Part shown: positions 51,606-60,809 of the stretch, one piece after another | How positions within the stretch are numbered: position 1 is the stretch's first letter | How the letters are laid out: each line of letters starts with the position of its first letter | NCBI GenBank assembly: GCA_003331305.1 | Contig: QOQB01000002.1 | Span: forward strand, 62,001 to 126,000 | From: Flavobacteriales bacterium | Lineage (GTDB): Bacteria; Bacteroidota; Bacteroidia; Flavobacteriales; Flavobacteriaceae | Direction: 5' to 3' | DNA length: 64,000 bases | Program-made: the position numbers and the translations under genes | Notes under the pieces: model-generated | Databases searched by the model: none | The model's input: only the letters and a program-made list of their open reading frames with translations | What the model was told of the DNA's origin: nothing

Positions 51606-52742
51606 ATGGCACTTGTATATATTTCAGCGGGCAGTAATTTGGGAAATCGTCTTGCGTTTTTACAGCAAGGTATTGATACATGTTCGCAACACATTGGGCG
51701 TGTTCAATCCATTTCTGCTGTTGTTGAAACCCCAGCGGTTGGTTTTGACGGAAATTCATTTTTGAATGCGTGTTTTTCAGTTGAAACAGAACTTTCGGCT
51801 TTGGAAGTTATGCAGCAGCTTTTGAATGTGGAAACAAAACACGGTCGAGTACGAAACGAGTCTGTTGGGTATCAAAACAGGACATTGGATTTGGACCTGC
51901 TTTATTACGATGATATGGTGCTGAACGAAGCCATTTTGACCTTACCTCATCCGTCTATGGAGAAGCGCCGATTTGTACTGCAACCACTTGCCGAAATTGC
52001 ACCAAATAAAGTGCATCCCATTTTGGAAAAAACCACGGAGTCGTTATTGGCAGCATGCAATGATGGAACAGCACTGCAAACAACCACCCAACCTCTTTTA
52101 CACCCTATCTATGCGCGCATAAAGCAACACGATTTTATTTGTGTTGAAGGAATTATTGGTAGTGGAAAAACAACACTCGCCAAAATATTGGCAGAAAAAT
52201 TGGGATACAAAACTCTTGAAGAGCGATTTGCAGAGAACCCATTCTTGCCCAAGTTTTACAGAAAGCCAAAACGTTTTGCTTTTCCGCTGGAATTATCGTT
52301 TTTGGCCGATAGATTTAAACAGATAAACGAAGAAGCTGAGCAGTTGGATTTGTTTAAATCGGGAGTGGTTTCAGATTACCATATGAGTAAGTCGTTGGTT
52401 TTTGCACAAAACACACTCAACGAAGACGAATATCCACTTTTTAAGCAACTATTTGAATTGATGTCACGCAGTGCTAACCAACCAAGTTTATGTATTTATT
52501 TACGGCAAAGCCCCGATCGTGCCAAAGCAAATATCAAAAAACGCGGGCGCAGTTACGAACAGCAAATCGAACTGGAGTACCTTGAAAAGCTAGCAACTGG
52601 ATATGATCAACATTTGCCCTATCTAAATACGTTAATGGCTGTAGCAGAAGTTGATATTTCGGATTTGGATTTTGTTCTTAATTCAAATGACCTAGACAAA
52701 TTACTACATCGAGTTATTGCACAGTTGGACGCAAGTGCATAA
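51606..52742 (+). CDS. Bifunctional HPPK (FolK) - deoxynucleoside kinase fusion
   Basis: N-terminal 'YISAGSNLGNRLAFLQQGI', 'RTLDLDLLYYDD', 'LPHPSMEKRRFVL'; C-terminal 'FICVEGIIGSGKTTLAKILAEKLG' and DRF dNK motif 'LADRFKQI'. Confidence 0.93.
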   Translation: MALVYISAGSNLGNRLAFLQQGIDTCSQHIGRVQSISAVVETPAVGFDGNSFLNACFSVETELSALEVMQQLLNVETKHGRVRNESVGYQNRTLDLDLLYYDDMVLNEAILTLPHPSMEKRRFVLQPLAEIAPNKVHPILEKTTESLLAACNDGTALQTTTQPLLHPIYARIKQHDFICVEGIIGSGKTTLAKILAEKLGYKTLEERFAENPFLPKFYRKPKRFAFPLELSFLADRFKQINEEAEQLDLFKSGVVSDYHMSKSLVFAQNTLNEDEYPLFKQLFELMSRSANQPSLCIYLRQSPDRAKANIKKRGRSYEQQIELEYLEKLATGYDQHLPYLNTLMAVAEVDISDLDFVLNSNDLDKLLHRVIAQLDASA

Positions 52743-53253
52743 AAAAATGCCACAGTACCACACCAGCAGAAGTGGCTACATTAAGTGAATGTTTTGTGCC
52801 TAACTGTGGGATTTCTAATGCGGTTTGACACACATCAATAACTTCTTGTGACACCCCTTGAACTTCGTTTCCCAATACCAATACAGCAGTTTGGTCTGGA
52901 TTTGGTATGAGTTTGTTTAAAAACGTGGCTCCTTGTACTTGCTCTACGGCATAGCAATGCGCTCCTGATTGTCGCAAATCTGCCACCGCATTTTCCGCCG
53001 AAGTTTCATAACGCCAATCTACGCTTTCTGTTGCGCCTAGAGCTGTTTTATGAATGTCTTTGTGTGGAGGGGTGGGGGTTATGCCACAAAGAACAATCTC
53101 CGAAACTCGGAATGCATCTGCCGTGCGAAAAATAGCTCCGACATTATTTCTGCTGCGAATATTATCCAAAACCAAAATAATATTTGATTTTGGCGCAGCT
53201 TTAAATTCGGCTACGTCCATTCGGTTGAGCTCCTCCATGGTCCATTTTCGCAT
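52714..53253 (-). CDS. TrmH/SpoU-family RNA methyltransferase
   Basis: 'LVLDNIRSRNNVGAIFRTADAF', 'LVLGNEVQGVSQEV', 'LNVATSAGVVLWHF'; start refined to ATG at 53253. Confidence 0.93.
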   Translation of the reverse strand: MRKWTMEELNRMDVAEFKAAPKSNIILVLDNIRSRNNVGAIFRTADAFRVSEIVLCGITPTPPHKDIHKTALGATESVDWRYETSAENAVADLRQSGAHCYAVEQVQGATFLNKLIPNPDQTAVLVLGNEVQGVSQEVIDVCQTALEIPQLGTKHSLNVATSAGVVLWHFFMHLRPTVQ

Positions 53254-53316
53254 GGTGCAAATGTACGGATTGTGTTTGGCTAAAATTGGTAAATTAGCAC
53301 GAACTAAACCCACGAT

Positions 53317-55896
53317 TTGTCCGCAAAGAAAACAGCCAAAGAAACGCCCTTGATGAAACAATACAATCAAATCAAGGTAAAATACCCTGATGCTATATTG
53401 TTGTTTCGTGTGGGGGATTTTTACGAGACTTTTGGGCAAGATGCAGTAAAGGCGGCACGTATTTTAGGAATTTTACTCACCAAGCGCGGGGCAGGAAGTA
53501 CTAGTGAGACTGAATTAGCAGGATTTCCGCATCATTCTTTACATACCTATTTACCCAAATTGGTGCGAGCTGGACAGCGCGTCGCTATTTGTGATCAATT
53601 GGAAGATCCCAAACTGACCAAAAAAATTGTAAAACGCGGGGTTACAGAACTGGTGACACCTGGTGTTACCCTTACCGACGGAGTTTTAGATGAAAAAAGC
53701 AATAATTTTTTAGGCGCTTTATATATGCATCAAAACACTATTGGCTTTGCCTATTTGGATATTTCCACAGGTGAGTTTCAATGGGCAGAAGGCAGCACTT
53801 CCGAGATTAGTACTCTTTTACAGCAACTAGAAGTAAAAGAATTGTTGATTCCCAAGCCACAACGCAAAACAATTGCAGCAGTTTTGGGAGACAATCTACC
53901 CTATTTTTTGTTGGAAGATTGGGTATTTCAAGCAGAGTATGCTTCAGAAAAACTCATGCAGCATTTTGGCATTAAAACGCTTAAAGGCTTTGGATTTGAC
54001 GGTGCTGAATTTGGAATGATTGCCGCAGGAGTTGTCTTACACTATCTGTTAGAAACAGAACACGCCAAACTGGGGCATTTGGCCCAACTAAAACGCCACA
54101 ATCCACAACAACAGGTTTGGATGGATCGGTTTACGGTTCGGAATTTAGAACTTATTTCCCCAAATGCACCAGAAGCGATTACACTTTTGGATGTGATAGA
54201 TCATACCGCTACAGCCATGGGTGGTAGACTGCTCCGAAGGTGGATTACTGCACCGCTAACAGAAATTGAACGCATTAATCAACGGTTAGATAGTGTGAAT
54301 TATTTCACATTAAACCCTAGGATGCATGAGCAAGTAGGAGCGAGTTTAAAGCAAATGAATGATGTGGAGCGGTTGGTAGCAAAAATTGCTACAGGACGCA
54401 TTAATCCCAAAGAAGTAAATGCGTTAAAGACTGCCCTTGCACAAACAACCAAACTCACCACATTACTTGCTGACGCTGCAGCTGTAGCGCCTCTTTTGGC
54501 ACGTATAGAAAACAGCACGGAAGTACAAGAGCACATTACACGTTGGTTGTCAGCAGAAGCGCCAACGCAGTTGGGCAAAGGGATTACAATTGCTAAGGGT
54601 ATTTCAGCAGAGCTGGATGAGTTGCGGACTCTTGCACAAGGAGGGCGCGATACCTTGGACGCCATGCTGGAACGCGAAACGGAACGCACGGGTATACCTT
54701 CTTTAAAAATTGCATTTAATAATGTGTTTGGGTATTACATTGAAGTACGGAACTTACACAAAGACAAAGTCCCTGAGGAGTGGGTCCGCAAACAAACCTT
54801 AGTTAACGCAGAGCGTTATATTACAGATGAGCTGAAGTCTTATGAAACTAAAATTTTAGGTGCTGAGGAACGCATTGCTGTATTGGAACTTCAGTTGTTT
54901 CAAGAATTAATCCAACATCTATTTCCTTACATTCAGTCATTGCAAACTACAGCAAAATGTGTGGCGCAATTGGACGTGCTTAGCGGATTTGCGTTATTGG
55001 CAATCAAACAAAAATATTGCCGTCCTGAGTTTGTGACTAATGCTTCGCTGGAGATCATTCAAGGAAGGCATCCTGTAATTGAGCAGCAACTCCCTCATGA
55101 AAGCCCATATATTCCAAATGACGTGTATTTGGACAATGACGAGCAGCAAATCATCATGATTACTGGCCCCAATATGTCGGGCAAGTCTGCCATTTTACGT
55201 CAAACAGCATTGATTGTATTGTTGGCACAAATGGGAAGTTATGTACCCGCAGCAGAAGTTCGATTAGGAATTGTAGATAAGCTTTTTACTAGAGTAGGCG
55301 CAAGCGATAATATATCTAAGGGAGAGTCAACCTTTATGGTAGAAATGCATGAAACGGCTGCGATTATGAACAACATATCAGCGCGCAGTTTGATATTGTT
55401 GGATGAAATTGGACGTGGTACCAGCACCTATGATGGTATTTCTATTGCATGGGCGTTGGCGGAGTATGTACATGAACATCCCATAAAGCCAAAAACATTA
55501 TTTGCCACACATTACCACGAACTAAATGCCATGTCTGAACAGTTTAGTCGTATTAAAAACTACAATGTTTCAGTTCAAGAGGTAGCTGATGATGTCTTGT
55601 TTTTACGCAAACTCGTATCGGGTGGCAGTGCGCACAGCTTTGGGATTCATGTGGCAAAAATGGCAGGAATGCCCAAGTGGATTTTGGAACGTTCCAAACA
55701 AATGCTACAACAACTAGAAGCCACACGCCACGCCACAGAGACTGCCGAAAAGCCCATGCAATTGAGTATGTTTCAGTTAGATGACCCGTTGCTTGAAGAT
55801 GTGCGTAAACAAATAGTGGCGCTCAACATTGACGAACTGACACCGTTAGAGGCGCTTATGCAGCTTAATGAATTAAAACGAAAACTCGAAAAATAG
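53317..55896 (+). CDS. mutS: DNA mismatch repair protein MutS
   Basis: 'DAILLFRVGDFYETFGQDA', 'TGPNMSGKSAILRQTAL', 'LILLDEIGRGTSTYDG'; probable TTG start (53317). Confidence 0.97.
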   Translation: MSAKKTAKETPLMKQYNQIKVKYPDAILLFRVGDFYETFGQDAVKAARILGILLTKRGAGSTSETELAGFPHHSLHTYLPKLVRAGQRVAICDQLEDPKLTKKIVKRGVTELVTPGVTLTDGVLDEKSNNFLGALYMHQNTIGFAYLDISTGEFQWAEGSTSEISTLLQQLEVKELLIPKPQRKTIAAVLGDNLPYFLLEDWVFQAEYASEKLMQHFGIKTLKGFGFDGAEFGMIAAGVVLHYLLETEHAKLGHLAQLKRHNPQQQVWMDRFTVRNLELISPNAPEAITLLDVIDHTATAMGGRLLRRWITAPLTEIERINQRLDSVNYFTLNPRMHEQVGASLKQMNDVERLVAKIATGRINPKEVNALKTALAQTTKLTTLLADAAAVAPLLARIENSTEVQEHITRWLSAEAPTQLGKGITIAKGISAELDELRTLAQGGRDTLDAMLERETERTGIPSLKIAFNNVFGYYIEVRNLHKDKVPEEWVRKQTLVNAERYITDELKSYETKILGAEERIAVLELQLFQELIQHLFPYIQSLQTTAKCVAQLDVLSGFALLAIKQKYCRPEFVTNASLEIIQGRHPVIEQQLPHESPYIPNDVYLDNDEQQIIMITGPNMSGKSAILRQTALIVLLAQMGSYVPAAEVRLGIVDKLFTRVGASDNISKGESTFMVEMHETAAIMNNISARSLILLDEIGRGTSTYDGISIAWALAEYVHEHPIKPKTLFATHYHELNAMSEQFSRIKNYNVSVQEVADDVLFLRKLVSGGSAHSFGIHVAKMAGMPKWILERSKQMLQQLEATRHATETAEKPMQLSMFQLDDPLLEDVRKQIVALNIDELTPLEALMQLNELKRKLEK

Positions 55897-55898
55897 TA

Positions 55899-55930
55899 TT
55901 GCGCAAGAAACATAGATTTTCATACATTTG
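55899..55930 (+). promoter_or_regulatory. Candidate promoter for the tRNA-Gly/tRNA-Leu unit
   Basis: TTG (55899-55901)-N21-TACATTTG (55923-55930), about 10 nt upstream of the tRNA-Gly 5' end. Confidence 0.7.
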
Positions 55931-55940
55931 CGTTCCAAAT

Positions 55941-56012
55941 GCGAAAGTAGCTCAGGGGTAGAGCATCACCTTGCCAAGGTGAGGGTCGCGGGTTCAAATC
56001 CCGTCTTTCGCT
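55941..56012 (+). tRNA. tRNA-Gly (GCC)
   Basis: Cloverleaf: acceptor GCGAAAG/CTTTCGC, anticodon arm TCACC-TTGCCAA-GGTGA, T arm GCGGG-TTCAAAT-CCCGT. Confidence 0.97.
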
Positions 56013-56025
56013 CTTTTTAGTCCAA

Positions 56026-56111
56026 GCTGAAGTGGTGGAATTGGTAGACACGTTGGACTTAAAATCCAATGAGCAGTAATGTTCGTGCGGGTTCAAGTCC
56101 CGCCTTCAGTA
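56026..56111 (+). tRNA. tRNA-Leu (TAA)
   Basis: Cloverleaf: acceptor GCTGAAG/CTTCAGT, anticodon arm TTGGA-CTTAAAA-TCCAA, long variable arm, T arm GCGGG-TTCAAGT-CCCGC. Confidence 0.97.
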
Positions 56112-56112
56112 C

Positions 56113-56143
56113 AAAAGCCCGCACCTGCCTGTGGGCTTTTTTT
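56113..56143 (+). terminator. Terminator after the tRNA pair
   Basis: AAAAGCCC(G)CAC-CTGCCT-GTGGGCTTTTTTT. Confidence 0.85.
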
Positions 56144-56254
56144 CTAAACGCTAAATTCCAATTGAAAGGTATAGTTTATGCGTAGTTGCGAGGGCTAACA
56201 CCTAAACTGCCTGGTCTTATTAAAACCAATGGCTAGCATAACTAGCAAAAAGTA

Positions 56255-57166
56255 TTATTGGTTCAATTTATCTTTAAAAAACCCAACCAATGAATTATAT
56301 TTTTTTTTAGCACGAGGGTATCTTAAATGAGCTTCGATATTTAGACTGTCCATTTTTTCTTTAAGTGCAATACCAAAATCCACATGATGAACGATCCAAC
56401 CTCTAATTTTATTTACATTGTTGGGCACGGGAGCATTTGGTCTCATTCCATATTGCATAAAAATAGGGGGGTCATCTTTAGAAATTAATACCAATGCAGA
56501 AATACTTTTTGCTACTTCATTGGCTTTCTTAACGGATTTTGCACCATAGTTTTGACGAATACTTTTTCTAAAACTCACCACTTCTTCAGGCGCATATTTT
56601 GCTATATGTCTACGCCAAAAATCAGATTCCATAGTAGTTTGCCCTCCTTTTGTAGCCACACAAGTTACCCGAGTCGACTCTCTTTCAATAGGGCTCTTGC
56701 TATTAACATTAGCCATTTCATCACTAAAAGCAAGCCACATAGATATTTGGGCACCTGCTGAGCCTCCCCATACACCAATCTTGTCTTTATTTATACCCCA
56801 TGATTCTGCTTGAGAACGAATAAATTGCAGGGCTTTTTTTGCATCGTTGTGTGCTCCTGGCAGTGGAACAATTGTTTTGTATCGGTAATTGATAGAAGCC
56901 ACCGAAATGCCAGCTGCTAATAATTGTGTTAGCTCATTTCCATTGATTTTTTCTTTACTGCCTGCACTAAAACCGCCTCCGTGGATGTATATGGCCAAAG
57001 GAGTTTGTTTGTTTTTGTCTGCAAACCAAATATCCAATACATTTCGCTCATGCTCGCCATAGGTAACATTTGGTAAATCTGGTTTTGGCTTATTGGTTTG
57101 AGCATAAGAAAAAGTAGATACATTAAATACAAGTATAATTGTTATAAAGGTTTTGAGCGTTTTCAT
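56255..57166 (-). CDS. Secreted alpha/beta hydrolase (esterase/lipase, HSL-like)
   Basis: Signal peptide; oxyanion motif IHGGGFSAGS; nucleophile GGSAGA; D/H in 'SKDDPPIFMQYG...VHHVDFGIAL'. Confidence 0.9.
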   Translation of the reverse strand: MKTLKTFITIILVFNVSTFSYAQTNKPKPDLPNVTYGEHERNVLDIWFADKNKQTPLAIYIHGGGFSAGSKEKINGNELTQLLAAGISVASINYRYKTIVPLPGAHNDAKKALQFIRSQAESWGINKDKIGVWGGSAGAQISMWLAFSDEMANVNSKSPIERESTRVTCVATKGGQTTMESDFWRRHIAKYAPEEVVSFRKSIRQNYGAKSVKKANEVAKSISALVLISKDDPPIFMQYGMRPNAPVPNNVNKIRGWIVHHVDFGIALKEKMDSLNIEAHLRYPRAKKKYNSLVGFFKDKLNQ

Positions 57167-57260
57167 TTATTAAACATAATAATAAAATTTAAGATGAATT
57201 AAATTTTATTTTTTTAAATGGGGTAATGCCCTGCTACACAGAGTGAGGTTCGGGATTTTG

Positions 57261-57398
57261 AATATCGAGTTTACTCTTATATTCAAATAGTCACTGAGAA
57301 CCTTGCTAAATTTTCTTAAATTTAATTAAGAAAAAGGTCGATAATTGGACTACGTTGTGTACCGAACGGGATAAATCTTCTTTTTTAGATTTACCCCT
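57261..57398. repeat. Cluster of inverted repeats in the divergent intergenic region (possible leader RNA and/or operators)
   Basis: TTTGAATAT/ATATTCAAA; TTTTCTTAA-ATTTAA-TTAAGAAAA (57311-57334); GGGATAAATC...GATTTACCCC followed by T7. Confidence 0.55.
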
Positions 57399-57439
57399 TT
57401 TTTTAATAAATACCTTAAATTGGGTTAAGAAAAATTTAG

Positions 57440-58915
57440 ATGAAAAAAATTATTAGTTTAAAATCTTCAAACAATTTAATTCCAAGGTGTCTTTGCATCA
57501 TCTTATTAGCTTTAACAAATATTTATGCACAAAATCAATTAGTAGGATCCAAATCTTATATTCATCTAGAAAAAATTGACAACGCTTGGTGGTTTGTAGA
57601 TGCAAATGGAGAAAAGTTTATCTCCACTGGAATGAACCATATTCAAGCTAACATCAGATTTGCGGATTACAACAAAAAATATTGGTCAAAAAAATTTGGT
57701 GAAGAAATTCTTACAAACGGGCGATACAATGGAAAAGCTACCCAAGCAGTAAAAAAGTGGATGGAACAAGTTGTTAAAGATCATAAAGACTATGGCTTTA
57801 ACACTATTCCTTACCACAGGCAGCTTAATATACCAGATGAATATTTTGAAGATTTAGAAATTTTTTACTTTGGAAAAATAAAAACTGGAATTATCCATGC
57901 AAATCGAGTAAAATCTTTGTCCCCCAATGGTAAATTCCCTGATGTTTTTAGTGAGGAATTTAAACTTAGAGCCGATAGTATTGCTAAAGAATACTGCTCA
58001 AAACACAAAAACAACAAATATTTTCTCGGATATACTTATGAGGACTTACCAGCTTATGAGTTTCAGATGTATAAACAAGTTCATTTGAAAGGGAGCAAAA
58101 ACTTTTCATACCTTCCTTGGGTTGCCGATATTATTAACAATAATGGATTGACAAACGGCAAAAAAGTATGGCTTACAATTCTAAAGAAAAACTACAATAA
58201 TCCTGCTGAGGTAGCTAAAAATTATAGCATTGATCTAAATAGATGGGACGATATCGCTTCTGTTTCGTACTGGCCTGAGCCAAACAACAAGGAAAAGTGG
58301 CTAGTCGACCAAGAGGAAATGAGTAAAAAAATTCTCGAAAATTGGCATAAAATAAACCGTGAAAGTATTTTGAAGTATGATCCAAACCATTTGATCTTTG
58401 GGGATAAAATCTTTTGTCATGGAAAAGGACACCCCGATTGGGTATTTAATATTATTGGCAAGTATATCGACGTATTGCTCATTCAAGACTATGAAATGCT
58501 AAGACCATCACATATAAAAGAATTAAAACGATACCATCGTTTGTCAGGTAAACCCGTATTAAATGGTGATGCATCTTATGCGGTTACGGTCAAACAACAA
58601 AAAAAATCAAAAGGATTGCAAGTCGAAAGTCATGCAGCTGTGGGAGAAGAATATACTACATATCTAAAGGGAATAATGAATCTTCCATTTATGTTAGGCT
58701 GGCACAACTGTGGTTATCTCGAACAATGGACTGGTGGGAAATTAGACAATACTGGGAAACAACAATCTGGTTTCTTTGACCCTTTTGGAAAACCAAGACT
58801 TGAAGCACTTAATCCAATCAAAAAGGCTAATCAAAAAGCTGTAAAATGGCACAATGCGTCTGGTAATGATGTGTTTGAATACTCTAAAAGAATGAATAAG
58901 TGGAATAAAAAATAA
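57440..58915 (+). CDS. Secreted glycoside hydrolase-like protein (clan A TIM barrel, agarase-like), substrate unknown
   Basis: Signal peptide; 'WWFVDANGEKFISTGMNHI'; 'KYFLGYTYEDLPAYE'; 'RLSGKPVLNGDAS'; 'GWHNCGYLEQWTGG'. Confidence 0.6.
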   Translation: MKKIISLKSSNNLIPRCLCIILLALTNIYAQNQLVGSKSYIHLEKIDNAWWFVDANGEKFISTGMNHIQANIRFADYNKKYWSKKFGEEILTNGRYNGKATQAVKKWMEQVVKDHKDYGFNTIPYHRQLNIPDEYFEDLEIFYFGKIKTGIIHANRVKSLSPNGKFPDVFSEEFKLRADSIAKEYCSKHKNNKYFLGYTYEDLPAYEFQMYKQVHLKGSKNFSYLPWVADIINNNGLTNGKKVWLTILKKNYNNPAEVAKNYSIDLNRWDDIASVSYWPEPNNKEKWLVDQEEMSKKILENWHKINRESILKYDPNHLIFGDKIFCHGKGHPDWVFNIIGKYIDVLLIQDYEMLRPSHIKELKRYHRLSGKPVLNGDASYAVTVKQQKKSKGLQVESHAAVGEEYTTYLKGIMNLPFMLGWHNCGYLEQWTGGKLDNTGKQQSGFFDPFGKPRLEALNPIKKANQKAVKWHNASGNDVFEYSKRMNKWNKK

Positions 58916-59097
58916 ATCCTATTATTTCAATATGGTTTTGAAAGGTTATTTAAAATATTAAGTGTTTGTTTCGAAAATAACTCAATAGGGTGTACAAAAC
59001 AGTGTTTATTATATACGTTTTTCAACTGGTTACACACATTTAATAGCATACACAACAAGTGATAATTTTTACGGTCCTTTTACATATCAAGGGTGAT

Positions 59098-59134
59098 AAA
59101 TGGGCCTTTTCAAGGCTGCATAAACCATTTTTTT
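59098..59134 (+). terminator. Terminator-like hairpin in the GH-xylB intergenic region
   Basis: AAATGG-GCCTT-TTC-AAGGC-TGCATAAA-CCATTT followed by TTTT. Confidence 0.45.
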
Positions 59135-59314
59135 CACTTATTATTTGAATAATAATATTTTTTTCTTTTTTTCATAACACCGAAATTTAAAGAAAAACAC
59201 ATTTAAGAAATATCAAATTCACTACTTTTAGGCACAATTTTGATGGAAGCATAAATTCCATTAAGATTTTTTTTGGCAACAATTGGAGATTTTAGTTAAA
59301 TACGTACTTCAACT

Positions 59315-60802
59315 ATGTATAATATTGGATATGATATTGGTAGTTCGTCTGTAAAGGCCGCCATTATCGAGGTAAAGACAGGCAAGCAAATTACCGTAAC
59401 GCATGAGCCTGAAGGCGAGATGGGGATGATAAGCCCAGAAAATTCATGGGCAGAACAAGACCCCGAACTGTGGTGGAAACTCGTGTGTTTAGCAACAAAA
59501 AAACTATTAGAGCAAACGGGAATTGACTCCAAAAAGATCAACGGTATTGGCATTGCTTATCAAATGCATGGTTTGGTTGTGGTAGACCGCAACGGGGCAC
59601 CACTTAGAAATGCCATCATATGGTGCGACAGTCGAGCAGTTGCTATTGGAAATGAAGCCTTCAAAGCCTTAGGCACAAAAAAATGTAAGGAGCACTTACT
59701 CAATAGCCCTGCAAATTTTACAGCTTCCAAATTAAAATGGGTTCGTGACAATGAGCCAGAAGTATATGATAAGGTTCATAAATACATGCTCCCTGGCGAT
59801 TATATCGCCTACAAGTTTTCTGGCGATATAACGACAACTGTAAATGGTCTTTCCGAAGGAACACTTTGGGATTACAAAACACACAAGCCAGCAAACTGGC
59901 TTTTGGATTTTTATGATATTGATGTTTCCATGACACCTGATGTAGTTGATAACTTTACGCTTCAAGGAGTGGTTAATCAACAAGCAGCCATGGATTCTGG
60001 GCTACAGCCAGGCACCTCCATAATGTATCGCGCAGGCGATCAACCTAATAACGCTTTAGCATTAAATGTAATGAAGCCAGGTGAGGTTGCTGCCACTGGT
60101 GGGACATCGGGAGTGGTGTACGCGCTTACCGATAATATGCATACGAATGAGTTGGAGCGTATTAATAATTTTGCACACGTAAACTATACACAAGAGACAC
60201 CTATTATTGGGAAATTATTGTGCATAAACGGCGCAGGTATTCAGTACCGCTGGATGAAAAACAATACAGGTGCTGAAAGTTACAACCACATGAATCAACT
60301 TGCTAGTGCGGAACCTGTGGGGTCTAATGGCTTGTCCATAATGCCTTTTGGAAATGGCACAGAGCGTATGCTTGGGAATACAAACGTTGGGGGACGTATG
60401 CTTAATTTGAATTTAAACAAGCATACAAACGGTACTGTTTATAGAGCTACTCTAGAGGGAATTGCCTTTTCATTTATTTATGGAATGAAATTCATTAAAA
60501 ATGACAATACGCCGCTGCATGTTATACGTGCAGGAAACGATAACTTGTTTCGGTCAGAAGTTTTTTCAAATACCATAGCTTCATTGATTGGACAAGAAAT
60601 TGAAATTTACAATACAACAGGCGCTGTTGGCGCAGCAAGAGCTGCTTCAATTAGTAAGTATGATTTAAGCGCTTTTGGAGACAGTATATCCAATAATGAT
60701 TATGTGAGCAGTTATACGCCACAAAAAAATGCCACCGCTTATGCTGAAGCATACAGTAAATGGGAACAACAACTAGAAATGATATTAAAAAACAATAATT
60801 AA
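59315..60802 (+). CDS. xylB: Xylulokinase
   Basis: FGGY kinase: '[14 protein letters not shown]', '[13 protein letters not shown]', 'AIIWCDSRA', '[12 protein letters not shown]'; next to xylA. Confidence 0.92.
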   Translation: MYNIGYDIGSSSVKAAIIEVKTGKQITVTHEPEGEMGMISPENSWAEQDPELWWKLVCLATKKLLEQTGIDSKKINGIGIAYQMHGLVVVDRNGAPLRNAIIWCDSRAVAIGNEAFKALGTKKCKEHLLNSPANFTASKLKWVRDNEPEVYDKVHKYMLPGDYIAYKFSGDITTTVNGLSEGTLWDYKTHKPANWLLDFYDIDVSMTPDVVDNFTLQGVVNQQAAMDSGLQPGTSIMYRAGDQPNNALALNVMKPGEVAATGGTSGVVYALTDNMHTNELERINNFAHVNYTQETPIIGKLLCINGAGIQYRWMKNNTGAESYNHMNQLASAEPVGSNGLSIMPFGNGTERMLGNTNVGGRMLNLNLNKHTNGTVYRATLEGIAFSFIYGMKFIKNDNTPLHVIRAGNDNLFRSEVFSNTIASLIGQEIEIYNTTGAVGAARAASISKYDLSAFGDSISNNDYVSSYTPQKNATAYAEAYSKWEQQLEMILKNNN

Positions 60803-60809
60803 TCTAACA

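Noticed and set aside
55941-56111. Possible attachment site of an integrated element at the tRNA genes
   Set aside because: No integrase gene and no duplicated tRNA 3' end seen in the window; only tRNA-adjacent composition change supports it.
56232-56246. GCTAG-CATAA-CTAGC short inverted repeat just beyond the 3' end of the alpha/beta hydrolase
   Set aside because: Only 5-bp arms and no convincing T-tract in the minus direction; probably chance or a very weak terminator.
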